NCBI GenBank assembly: GCA_963971575.1
Contig: OZ020623.1
Location: 10,480,980 to 10,544,979, forward strand
Reading direction: 5' to 3'
Length of the DNA stretch: 64,000 bases
Source of the DNA: Liopterus haemorrhoidalis
Taxonomy: Eukaryota; Arthropoda; Insecta; Coleoptera; Dytiscidae
The notes below the pieces were generated by a model that searched no databases, was not told the DNA's origin, and saw only the letters and a program-made list of their open reading frames with translations. Positions 54,740 through 64,000 of the stretch are shown here, one piece after another. A program made the translations under genes and the position numbers. Position 1 is the first letter of the stretch. Every line of letters starts with the position of its first letter.

Positions 54740-55135
54740 GTGACAGTATTATTCGGTAAAGGAGGGTTTATTAAGAGAATTGTTCTCAAAAACCAGTTAC
54801 GGCCAATTGTTGAGTTTTGTTTGCCTCAGTTGATTCAGTCACTTCAAAACTTACGGCCGCATTCACGCCATGATATTTGGCGCTTGCATGAAGTTTTGAA
54901 TAATTCTGGATTACATCGTTCGTATAGTCCAGATCCTTGTGATTTTGGACTCTTCCCTTTCATCAAGGATAAGCTTAAAGGCTGCTATTTTAAGAGCGAT
55001 GCTGAGCTTCTAACAGCCTGGGAACAAAACTATGCAGAATTACCAACTGAAAAGTGGGAAGACATTTTTGACACGTGGTTTATACGTATGAGGAAATGTA
55101 TTGAACTTGATGGGAAGTACTTTGAAAAAGTTTAA
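54740..55135 (+). pseudogene. mariner transposase C-terminal third
   Basis: The open frame of 131 codons contains HSRHDIWRLHEVLNNSGLHR (the remains of the second catalytic HDNA block, here disrupted), SYSPDPCDFGLFPFIKDKLK with the third Asp kept, and the usual C-terminus: AELPTEKWEDIFDTWFIRMR then KCIELDGKYFEKV. Frame quality is good from about residue 65 on. The N-terminal half is missing and no terminal repeat was found. Confidence 0.82.
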
Positions 55136-55139
55136 AAAG

Positions 55140-55795
55140 TAAGCCTGTATCTCAAAACTTTCCTAGCGCCCTATTATGGGCCTGTACATAATAAATAAAG
55201 TGTTCTGTTATTTCCATTCTTGCATTTACTTTTAAATTTCTGTGAGATTTGAAGAGTTTATTTTGTAAATGTGATTTTCTGGATATTCAGTGAATAGTTT
55301 AAATTGTACAAGTCAGTCCGTGATCTAATGTATAGTTTAGATTCTGGGTAGGTTGCATCGAGTGGAAAATTGCAATTTTGAATCTTGCTTACATGAGAGA
55401 TAGATTTTACAACGTGTATTTCAATCCTTCGAGTATATAAAAACCACAAGGAATTCGATTTACTCAATATCAATTTCCTTTTCGACAGATATAAATTTAT
55501 ATGTATTTTATATTCTTCTGATTTATCATTCTTTGCCATTTACATATATTCATTTCTGAAATATGAACCTTGACATTTATTTTCTTTAATTTGATGCTTT
55601 TATATTAAAGCAACACAAAAAAATCGTTCTGATATAAATTGATAGTGTTTACCTTTTTTGGTAGTGTGTAATAAAAAAAATATTAGTAAGTCGTGGAAGA
55701 TAAATACAGTAAGGTATGTTAGAGATAATCGATCAAAAACATTACTGTCATTTTTGATTCTTCAGCATCATTCAGATCAATTAACAGAATTATTA
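55140..55795. other. Intergenic, nothing recognised
   Basis: Two frames of 92-93 codons (55258-55539 minus and 55658-55936 plus) have no domain. The second runs into the HINE that follows. Confidence 0.35.
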
Positions 55796-55797
55796 GG

Positions 55798-56003
55798 AAG
55801 CATTAAGAATTTCAAAATTGCGCCTATGGCTTCCATTGTTTGTTATAAGTTCCGCCCCTCTGATTTCGTGTACATTGAAACAGAATTAAATTATAATTTA
55901 AACAATTTCCACTGGCTATTAAATTTACGCTTTTAAAAATAAAATGCAACATTTGCCAAAATATAATTAGAATTTTGAAAAAATAATTTAAACAATATAG
56001 AAA

Positions 56004-56061
<58 letters not shown>

Positions 56062-56705
56062 TCTTCTCCAGTGTTCGATCCCTATCGGATCGGGTTACAT
56101 GGGTGAAAAGTCAGCGTCAAATACCACTAGACCAGCACACACGTTAGAGTGTTGCTTGTTACAAAGCTATAACTTGTGTACATTATTAGCAAAAAATCAC
56201 AAAAAATGCGTTTTTTTCCAAAAACCTAATCTGATCAAAAATTCCTGTTGAACTATTCCGGTTCACACCAATGTACATTACTTAGAATTTTTTCAGATTT
56301 TTAGTTTAAACCATCTGAACTACAGGGTGTGGGACAAAAAATTTTTTGCACAATTTTGGCAAAAATCGCTTCAAAATAATTTATTTTGCAAAAATAAAAA
56401 TTTGATCGTTAATCCACGTACCAAGGGCTTTCATTTGATACCCTACTCAGAATTATAAAAAAATATATTTTTTTTTTCGATGAGCACATATTTGTTTATA
56501 TTTTTAGGGGGATATGTTTTTTAGATGTTTTAGTATTTTTCCTATGTGCGGGTCAAAGAGTTGTATAAGCATGCCAAATTTCAACTCTCTAGGTTTAGCC
56601 ATTTGGCTACAATTTTTACCGAACAGACAGACAGACAGACAGACAGACAGACGACAAAATGACGGTATAAGGGTTTTTTGGTCATACCTACAAAACCCTA
56701 AAAAC
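55798..56705 (-). mobile_element. HINE copy F
   Basis: Carries the conserved block AAAATTGCGCCTATGGCTTC (55814), a (TA)n run (56016-56058), a tRNA-like module (56063-56138), the long core, a (GTCT)n block (56625-56652, the longest of the copies) and the 5' sub-terminal repeat (56684-56699). The 3' hairpin end is missing: homology with copy B begins at about 55798. The presence of both (TA)n and (GTCT)n matches the two proto-microsatellites described for mini-me elements. Confidence 0.78.
56063..56138 (-). other. tRNA-like module inside HINE copy F
   Basis: The minus strand has TGGTCTAGTGGTA, an A box like that of Asp/Glu/His tRNAs, and GGGATCGAACACTGG, a degenerate B box about 45 bases later. 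The sequence between differs from the modules in copies B and G. Confidence 0.5.
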
Positions 56706-56709
56706 CAAG

Positions 56710-57045
56710 ACTATACTTCTAGTGCCTAAAACACTACCGTTTCGATTCTTGTTGCGTAAATAGCTATTGTATAATCTAACCATTGAAAAAAGTTATTTCT
56801 ACGTTTTTAATATTCGTATTAAATATCAAATTGTCCAATTATAAATTTACAACAAAAATTTAAATCACTGTTTGAAAATAACTGTTAAATTAAATGTCAG
56901 ATCCACAATTGGATTGTTACAAAAACATCAAAAGAATAACAAAAGACAAGAATTCAAGTCAAATTTAAAAACTGACAATAATTTTCATACTTTAACCTGA
57001 ATACAGTGGCGTACAAGATACACCGAATCTTCTGCAACTTCATAA
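56710..57045. other. Intergenic, nothing recognised
   Basis: AT-rich spacer between the HINE and the pogo-like element. Confidence 0.35.
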
Positions 57046-57046
57046 T

Positions 57047-57715
57047 ATACCGTATTAGCCCAAATATAACGCGACCCCAAATTAAACGCTACACCAAAAT
57101 TTTTCATGAAGACATTGAAAAAAAGTCCGTATCGTTAGTATGTTCGCTTTCGTTCTCCCACAAAATGTCATCTTCAGACCCATTTAAATTATTTGAAATG
57201 CAGCATTTCTTAAAACCATCACTATCAATTCAAGTTCGATTTTGTGCCAGGCGGTCACGCATTCTCATGTGTGCTTAATCAAAAGTGAGACTGAGGATTT
57301 TTTTGTTTTTCCTGAAGGTGTCAATGGGTGAAAGTTCTTTTCGAAAGTTGTCTTTAAATGGTGTATTTACTGCCACATCCCAACTGAGGTGTCATACCAC
57401 GTGGTATTATCGGAATTATATGCCTGATTTTTTTCCGTAACACCTGACGTAAGGCGCCCTCGAAGTGCATCAAGGAGCGAGGTTTTCTCAGAGAACCAGG
57501 CCGTTTTTCGCATACCACATTTAACCAGTCTAATACCAATTCTTCTGTCATCCAAACTTTTTCTTGGGCCCGTAAAATTATTCCTGGATGCAGCTTTTCT
57601 TTGGGCTTTACTTTACGTTTCAATATCTCGTAAGGTTGAAGCTTCTGTCCATCAGTAGTAACGGTAAGCATAACAGTAATTCTGGACTTATCGTAACCAG
57701 TTGACTTCGATAAGA
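57047..57715 (-). pseudogene. pogo/Tigger-like transposase fragment
   Basis: The frame at 57671-57354 reads MLTVTTDGQKLQPYEILKRK then VKPKEKLHPGIILRAQEKVW, MTEELVLDWLNVVCEKRPGS, then a jump between two frames (SLLDALRGRLTSGVTEK in 57555-57367, IIPIIPRGMTPQLG in the first). This order is the DDE_1 domain of pogo/Tigger/CENP-B-like transposases. The LxxDxxRGH motif with the second Asp appears as LLDALRGRL. Downstream, CCGTATTAGCCCAAATATAA at 57050 may be the terminus. A similar phrase stands alone at about 52474. The N-terminal CENP-B-type binding domain is not seen. Confidence 0.75.
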
Positions 57716-57794
57716 CCGCTTTTTCACTTTTCGGGGTGCTGCGGAGGTATAGGCGTACTAATAAGAATTTAGTTGTTTATTACATTCCATTACC

Positions 57795-58215
57795 TTTTTT
57801 TTATAAATATTGAGCGGTGACGGCGAAATCTGCACTGTGTGTTGGCCAGCAAGTCGTTTGATTCTAAAAACCAAATTAGACGCTTGCTGATCATTCGCTT
57901 CATGAGTTTGCAGAGACAACTGGTCAGCGATATAGGTCTATAGCTAGGCAAGTGTTTATCTTTCCCGACTTTGGGGATAGGAATTATATGAGATTCCTTC
58001 CACTTGGTCGGGCACTTGCCCTCAGTCCATATTGTATTATAGACATTCAAAAGCCTAGACTTAGATGATTCCGGAAGATTTCGGATCATATGATAATGTA
58101 TCGCATCTGGACCAGGAGAGCTATCCTTACACTTTGATATCGCGCTATCTAGCTCTTCACGAGAGAAAAGCAGGTTGTATACCTCGTCATTTCTGGAGAA
58201 GAAATTGAGAGGTAT
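57795..58215 (-). pseudogene. LINE RT, N-terminal part (I/Jockey-like)
   Basis: Minus-strand reading from 58205: SRNDEVYNLLFSREELDSAI then SKCKDSSPGPDAIHYHMIRN (the linker and RT motif 0/1), then the frame 58089-57790 with TEGKCPTKWKESHIIPIPKV, GKDKHLPSYRPISLTSCLCK (RT motif 2a) and NDLLANTQCRFRRHRSI. It ends before motif A. Both ends are truncated. Confidence 0.78.
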
Positions 58216-58219
58216 AGAT

Positions 58220-58900
58220 TCTAGACCTGCTTATATAGATATAAATATTACAACTATTGAATACGAAAAGAAAACTATCGACCCCGTACCTGGTTTAGAT
58301 TGTATTTTATTGCTCCCGCTCAATGTGTAAGGTATAATATTGATGCCATTAATTTAACAGTTAATTTGATTCGTGTTCATTTGAATGATTTGATTTTGAA
58401 TGACAGTGATGTTGTTATTTTGCCAAAAGTAATTGAGCGTCGCCTACACACCCACCGCGCGAACTACAGAAAATCAACGCTCTGCCAAATCTGATATAAT
58501 TTACAACTGTACTATTCCATATTTTATTCTGTTGAAAATATTTTACAGAATAACTGACCATTGGAACAATCTTAAAGCTACTGACATTCAGTTCCTCGTA
58601 AACTTATAATAATAATGATCAGCACTAGAATTCGTAGATTTTTTAAAGTCGTTTTTTTTTGGATAAATTTTTAAAATTCAAATAGGTTATTAAACTGAAA
58701 ACCGTGTTGATGTTAAAATTTATATGTAAAAATAAATTAATCATGCAACTAAAAAATTAACATTTTGACTTGAAATTGTATAGAAACAGATAAATTAATT
58801 TTCGTAGAAAATATTAATCGCAAAAATGCCTTTCTCTAGTGTGCCATGCGTTAAAAAGTATCAATGCATCTTTGAGAGAAGAAAATAAAAATAAAAAATT
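58220..58900. other. Intergenic, no gene recognised
   Basis: A 64-codon plus frame (58300-58494) without a known motif. The rest is AT-rich. Confidence 0.35.
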
Positions 58901-58904
58901 GAAG

Positions 58905-59823
58905 TAAAGTGTGAATATTCACACATTTCAGGGTTTCGCAGGTATATAATAAGTGAAGGCGGTATGCTGAGTGTGTAGGACAAATTTTACTTTGTAGTAA
59001 TCACGGCAAAATGAACGATATTTTTAAAATAATTTATCGTCTGTTAATCATATAATAAGACTGGTTATTAAATTTACGCTCTTAAAAATTAAATACAACA
59101 TTTGTCAAAATATAACTAAAATTTTGACAAAATAATTTCAACATAATAAAAATGCAAAAAAAAAACAGAAAAAATAAAACTCACTCCGTACTCGAACTCG
59201 AAACCCTTCGTTTTCCAGAGAATTTTAGCTTCCGACACCAGCGCTCTAACCCGTTACGCCATCGTACGCCTTGCATATGAGTGTCTTACATTGGTATAAC
59301 TTTTGTACTTTGTGAACCAAAAACCACAAAAAATGCGTTATTTTCCGAAAACATAATCTGATCAAAAATTCCTGTTGTACTATTTCGGTTCACACCAATA
59401 TGCATTACTTAGAATTTTTTTAGATTTTTAGTTTAAACCATCTGGGCTACAGGGTGTGGGACAAAAAAAATTTTGCACAATTTTGGCAAAAATCGCATCA
59501 AAATAATTTATTTTGCAAAAATAAAAATTTGATCGTTAATCCACGTACTAAGGGCTTTCATTTGATAGCCTACTCAGAATTAAAAAAAAAAAAAATTGTT
59601 TTCGATGAGCACATATTTGTTTATATTTTTAGGGGGGTATGTTTTTTAGATGTTTTAGTATTTTTCCTATGTGCGGGTCAAAGAGTTGTATAAGCATGCC
59701 AAATTTCAACTCTCTAGGTTTAGCCGTTTGGCTACAATTTTAACCGAACAGACAGACAGACAGACAGACGACAAAATGACGGTATAAGGGTTTTTTGGTC
59801 ATACCTACAAAACCCTAAAAAAA
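58905..59823 (-). mobile_element. HINE copy G, full length
   Basis: Best-preserved 3' end of the family: hairpin GTGTGAATATTCACAC (58909-58924), then ACATTTC and sub-terminal GGGTTTCGCAGGTAT (58931-58945). At the other end are (GTCT)n (59749-59769) and the 5' sub-terminal repeat (59801-59816). The core matches copies B and F throughout, but the block around GCGCCTATGGCTTCC is absent. The frame 59454-59693 is the conserved core read by chance. Confidence 0.82.
59186..59272 (-). other. tRNA-like module inside HINE copy G
   Basis: Minus strand TGGCGTAACGGGTTAGAGCG, a good A box and D-arm, then about 50 bases later GAGTTCGAGTACGG as B box. The spacing is longer than in a tRNA, and there is no paired acceptor. 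Confidence 0.52.
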
Positions 59824-59829
59824 GATTTT

Positions 59830-60215
59830 TAAGGTTTTATGAATATTTCAAACATACATATAACACTATTCTTTATTACCCAATTTTCATCTCCGCTATA
59901 TTCTCGTAAAATTTATGAAATAAGAAAAAATAAACACTCTCCTAATTATTAAGAACGTAAATTTAATTAACTTTGTAGATTACAGGTGTGCATATTCAGT
60001 GAAACAAGCTTAAGGAGTGGTTCTACCTTATAAAATGTAGATCTTATCTTGCTTGTATCATTTTTGAAACATAAAGATAAGGAACTTCGTTTATATGTAA
60101 AACCAAATTAGTATTAAGAAAATTAAAAGTAATTTTACATGAATATTAACACATATTATCCAGAAAACAAGAATTTCCGAAAGCCTATCACGGAAGTCTA
60201 CAATAGTTGGATTAA
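59830..60215. other. Intergenic, nothing recognised
   Basis: AT-rich, no frame. Confidence 0.35.
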
Positions 60216-60219
60216 AAGT

Positions 60220-60315
60220 TGAGTATAGTTTGTATTTCAATTAGTATTGGCACCAGACAAGGATGTGTTCTTGCACCTACACTGTTCAACATATTTTCCA
60301 ACAGTATTAGAAGTT
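60220..60315 (+). pseudogene. LINE RT motif B fragment (RQGCVLAP type)
   Basis: The frame through 60235-60300 reads ISIGTRQGCVLAPTLFNIFS, the RT motif B with the QGCxLxP loop of RTE/CR1-like elements. It ends at about 60315, where an inverted-repeat sequence begins. The 68-codon frame at 60247 is in the wrong phase. Confidence 0.65.
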
Positions 60316-61325
60316 GCGGTTAATGCTCCGTATAAGTCCACCACGCATAACTCATCAGACAGAACGTGTATGCTAGTTGGAATGAGATTTGGTCTCAAGA
60401 CGAAGCGCCGCCCCTTTCTTTCAAAACATAACATTTACGATTCTGAAATCTAAATAAGTACTTGATAGTTATACGTTTTGAAATCCAAGCAATTATTAAT
60501 AATAAGTGTTTGTTAACATTTAGCTCGTATTAAGGTTTTTAAAGAAAAACTTGAATAACGAAATTTCAGTATTTATACGCTTAAAGTCATATTTAAATAG
60601 CTTAAATGAGATTTATAGTATACATATGTTAAAAAACACTAATTTTATTAAAAGAGAGAATCCTCAAATTATCAATATATTCCGACCTACCAATTTTATG
60701 TCTCAAATAGGACATTCCGTTTTTCATCGCATTCATACATACCAAATTATGTAAATGTATTAAAAATGTATAAAGCATTTATATATCTTCACTATGTGCA
60801 AACAATCAATGATAAAACTAGTAGGCAAATCCAGAGCCGTGAAAATTGCCACAGAATACCTTTTTATATAAAATTATCTATATTTTTTGAAGTTGTGCGC
60901 GATAAAATTTAGCTATCATATTTTGGGTTTAAATTTGGGAAAAATTGGATGGCATTTAAATCACATTGCAATTATATAAATCAGGGGTCTGGGAACTTTT
61001 TGGGACATTTACATTCAGACACAGTCAGACCCTCATTCATACACCACCTTAACACCTCTTTCATATCCTTACTCTCCACATTACTTAAAAAATTGAAATA
61101 ATTATCAGCCATTTTCCAAGTTTCAGGAACTAACTATGTAAATAAAACCTGTGTAGACACCGTCCTCCCTTGATTCTAAATTGCACAAAAGTTGTGTCTG
61201 ATTACACCGAGCACATATGCAAGAATGATTACTATTAGTTCCCCACTCTTACATATATTCTATTCTAAACATACAGCCTAGTTCTAATTTGACGTGGTGG
61301 ACTTATACGGAACATTAGCCGAAGT
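60316..61325. repeat. Inverted repeat pair about 1 kb apart
   Basis: TTAATGCTCCGTATAAGTCC continuing ACCACG (60319-60345) recurs inverted at about 61295-61321 with one or two changes. Weaker similarity extends outward. No target duplication was identified. Within the interval CAGGGGTCTGGGAACTTTTT (60982) looks like a hAT terminus without a partner. Confidence 0.45.
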
Positions 61326-61478
61326 TGCCTATTGTGACTACCTGGGCGGTGTGTAAATTCATTATAGAGTTGGAGGGATACACAAATTATCAAGATTCAA
61401 ATCCACCTATCGACGAAGGATTATTATTATTAGTTTGCTACAGATGGATTTGTCTGTGTTAGTTTGTCCTCAACTTTC

Positions 61479-61796
61479 CTACACATCTAGAGCATCTTCA
61501 AGGGTTCCATTTCTCTGTAGCGCTTCAGCACTCAAAAATAAGTCCTGTTTTGCCATTTTTACCCTTATTTTAAACCCCATTTACTCGAAATCAACAATAT
61601 GATCCACAGTCTTCATCGTTTCTCCTGATGTTACCACTAGGAGAACTATTTCTGAACAAACAAGTTTAGACAACGCATTAAATTTCACATATTTTTTACG
61701 TTTCATTAAGTTAAATTGTGTCTTATTTAAGTACGCCTTAAGGTCGTTTAAAACCACATTAACCTTTAAACCCCAGGTGTAATATATACGGGGCAT
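61479..61796 (-). pseudogene. Unrecognised decayed frame with one stop
   Basis: The 71-codon frame 61796-61581 ends in TAA, and the next codon is ATG in the same phase. It continues for 33 codons (FKIRVKMAKQDLFLSAEALQ, RNGTLEDALD) to 61479. Bridging the stop gives 106 codons. I know no family. An ATT repeat just beyond (61420-61432) might be a retrotransposon tail. Confidence 0.3.
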
Positions 61797-61799
61797 TAC

Positions 61800-62635
61800 T
61801 TAAATCAAAATTAAATGTAAGGAAATAATTTAGTTCATTATTACACCACCAAGTTGTAACACTAATTTTCACTTGATTACATCAAAATTAAATTCGTAGT
61901 CAGCGTGATAAAAACGTTATAAAAATATGAATTCTAATTTTTTATGCTAAATATTATAATATACGCAGTAAAACATTCTTGCTTCTTGGTTACTGAGTTT
62001 TGTTATCACGTAACACAAATTCTGCATAAAGTTCAAGTGACTTTATATGCCGATTAGTCGACAGACAAACGATAAACAATTATAAGTATTTCACACAGTT
62101 CTATGAAAAATTCAATTACGTCTGTGATGCACTAAACTTATCATTACCATCTTACAGTTCCCGATAACATCCTGTAACATAATATGAAATGAAAAACCGT
62201 ATATTCTACAGCTATTTTCCTGAATGACACTGACTACTAAATTAATTTGTGCAGTAAAATTTTAATAAAAACAAAAATTTCTTATATTTAAGTAAAATAA
62301 TCTTAATTATAAAAATGTTACTTTTTATTAACAAAGTTTTTCGTTTCGAAGACAAGTTCGTTCGTCAGTAAATGTTTTATTTTTAAAAACAGATGACAAT
62401 TCTACACCCTTAATGAAAAACTCTTCATTTGGGGAAAATGATTTTCTTTTCATGTATTTTCCATTTTCCTTCTCAAATTAAAGACTCTCTCAATGATGTA
62501 CAGTCACTGTAAATATTTTATCACGGAGTTAAATGCATATATTGTTCAGTTCAAAAAAAATCTTGGCTTTAGATTTTTATCCTGGGATTATAGACAAAGA
62601 AGTTTACAGCATCTTACAGGAATTAAGAAGATCGT
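61800..62635. other. Intergenic, nothing recognised
   Basis: AT-rich. The frames at 62493 and 62533 overlap in different phases and run into the mariner snippet at 62638. Confidence 0.35.
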
Positions 62636-62637
62636 TT

Positions 62638-62705
62638 TTAGTGTCGCAAAACATGGTGTTGACGTTGATGACCAGACAACCCATGATTTCTTGCGTTTTG
62701 CGTTT
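62638..62705 (-). pseudogene. mauritiana-type mariner snippet
   Basis: CAACCCATGATTTCTTGCGT with the preceding GTTGACGTTGATGACCAG matches 7895-7950 in the minus-strand mariner (the DNPKRKKSWVNPGQP region). Only about 65 bp remain. Confidence 0.55.
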
Positions 62706-62709
62706 TGGG

Positions 62710-63270
62710 ATGCGTACTACTAATTTTAAAAATATAGTCACCTTTATTAAAAACTAGCCAGACTTCAAAAGGATTTGTTTTATATTTGTTTTAGTTATTT
62801 TAAAAATTATTTTGAAATAAATTAAATTGATAAAGAGTGTGGGTATCTTCACCTTTTTTTCATCCCCACGCAATACGTTTGTTATATTAAAATTCATGCA
62901 TTTCAGTAAAGTTTTGAACTTTGAAGTTTAACTTGTTTTTGAACTTCGTAGCTAACTTTCAAATTCAACTTGGTAACTTTTTAGTTTTGTAAAATTCTTC
63001 ATTATAAGATGTCAAGAGGTAGCTAATTTAACAGTAAACCAAACTTGATTATGACAAATATTGTTCCAAAAGTCCTATTCACACGCTACAAACACTGCCA
63101 GTTATTAAATTTTAATCATAAAGACGATGAAATAAGCCTGATAAAATATATTCAATTCTATAGTGTTTTCGACAACTTTGTGTCAAATCAAATAGAATAA
63201 GAGAGTTTGGTAAACATGTGGTTTTAGCAAGATGGTACTATAAAGGGGTGTCACAAAGTAATACAGACAC
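62710..63270. other. Intergenic, nothing recognised
   Basis: No motif-bearing frame. Ends at the mariner terminus. Confidence 0.35.
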
Positions 63271-63273
63271 TAT

Positions 63274-64000
63274 ACTAGGGGTGATCGGAAAGTTTCAGGA
63301 ATGAACTAAAAGAAATATTTGCCCGCGCATGTCTTTCATATGTTCTAAAAGCCTGATTTTCCATACAACTGCAGTCAAATTTCCCGAGAGATCATGGACA
63401 CAGTATAGTTGTGACAATCTACTAAAGAAACATTCACGTACATTTTCTTAAACATGATAAAAATCGGGCAGTGGTAAAACATTTCTTTTTAAAAGGCTTA
63501 AATGATAACGATTAAAAACGGAGTTAGACGAGTTCATGGTGGATCTGCTCCTTCATATGCAACAGTTGCAAACTGGATTGGAGAATTTAAACGCGGTCAA
63601 TCAAGCACAGAGGATGCATCACGTTCTGGTACTCCGAAAACAGCTCCCAATGAAGAAACGGTTAGAAAAGTCCACGGAATCGTGATGAACTATCGCCGAC
63701 TAAAATTGCGAAAGATAGCAGACATTTCATATGACTGCGTACATTGCATTTTACACCAACATTTGGACATGACGAATCTCAATGCAGTATGGGTGCCGTG
63801 TTTGCTAACAAACAACCAAAAGCAAGTGCGAATGACCATTTCTGAGCAATGTCTAGATATGTTCAAACGCAATTCAAAAGATTTTTTGCGATGTTTTCCA
63901 ACTATCGATGAAATGTGGATAAATCACTATACACTGGAGACCAAAGAACAATCAAAACAGTGGACAGCACGAGGTGAAACAACCCCGAAGAAGCCCAAGT
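63274..64000 (+). pseudogene. mariner, 5' two thirds, cut by the window end
   Basis: The terminus is probably CTAGGGGTGATCGGAAAGTT at 63275 after TA. After a disrupted start (about 63450-63515) one frame stays open from about 63503 to the last base. It reads VHGGSAPSYATVANWIGEFK, RGQSSTEDASRSGTPKTAPN (HTH and the linker), DISYDCVHCILHQHLDM, VPCLLTNNQKQVRMTISEQC, then FPTIDEMWINHYTLETKEQS with the first catalytic Asp region (here DEMW), and KQWTARGETTPKKPK. Same lineage as 33250-34190 but better preserved. The catalytic second and third Asp would lie beyond the window. Because the frame runs off the edge, it is easily missed. Confidence 0.85.

Overview
The window is strongly AT-rich, repeat-saturated eukaryotic DNA. 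I find no intact host gene in it. The mix of elements points to an arthropod, most likely an insect with a large repeat-rich genome. That mix is several mariner lineages (including a DD41D type), piggyBac and hAT remnants, an R1-type LINE, tRNA-derived SINE-like units and a mini-me/DINE-1-like family with a (GTCT)n core. Order or species cannot be fixed from the sequence. Almost every open frame over 60 codons is either a transposase, reverse-transcriptase or gag-protease fragment with stops and frameshifts, or a chance or antisense shadow of one.

Layout. 0-9 kb: a Tc1-like N-terminus, LINE pieces (RT motif A; an RNase H plus zinc-finger end carrying a perfect foldback at its break), a bounded deleted mariner (3907-4786), a tRNA-derived SINE, a Tc1/IS630-like C-terminus, and two unrelated mariners almost back to back (7113-7565 and 7634-8583). 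9-17 kb: a candidate inverted-repeat element split by a LINE, an array of degenerate modules, a hAT element with an 8-bp target duplication (13564-15430), and a mini-me-like (HINE) copy. 17-27 kb: a DD41D mariner, two piggyBac remnants (one a MITE), more mariners and LINE ends. 27-43 kb: LINE RT fragments, two MITE types, a TTAA-flanked MITE, at least five mariner fragments, and a Tc1 deletion derivative with matching 31-bp termini (41447-42016). 43-51 kb: a nested HINE block, a hAT transposase end, a second copy of a TA-flanked MITE, a 42-bp minisatellite and a rearranged mariner. 50-64 kb: an internally deleted LTR retroelement, an R1 LINE end, more mariners, two HINE copies, a pogo/Tigger-like fragment, LINE RT pieces, and a mariner cut off by the window end.

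Nothing here works as a cellular pathway; the content is a community of decayed mobile elements. The most distinctive structure is the HINE family (copies at 16.0, 55.8 and 58.9 kb, with ends at 12.4, 24.1, 35.6 and 43.7-45.4 kb). Conserved blocks flank a variable slot, and in the three well-preserved copies that slot holds a different sequence with pol III A- and B-box-like motifs.
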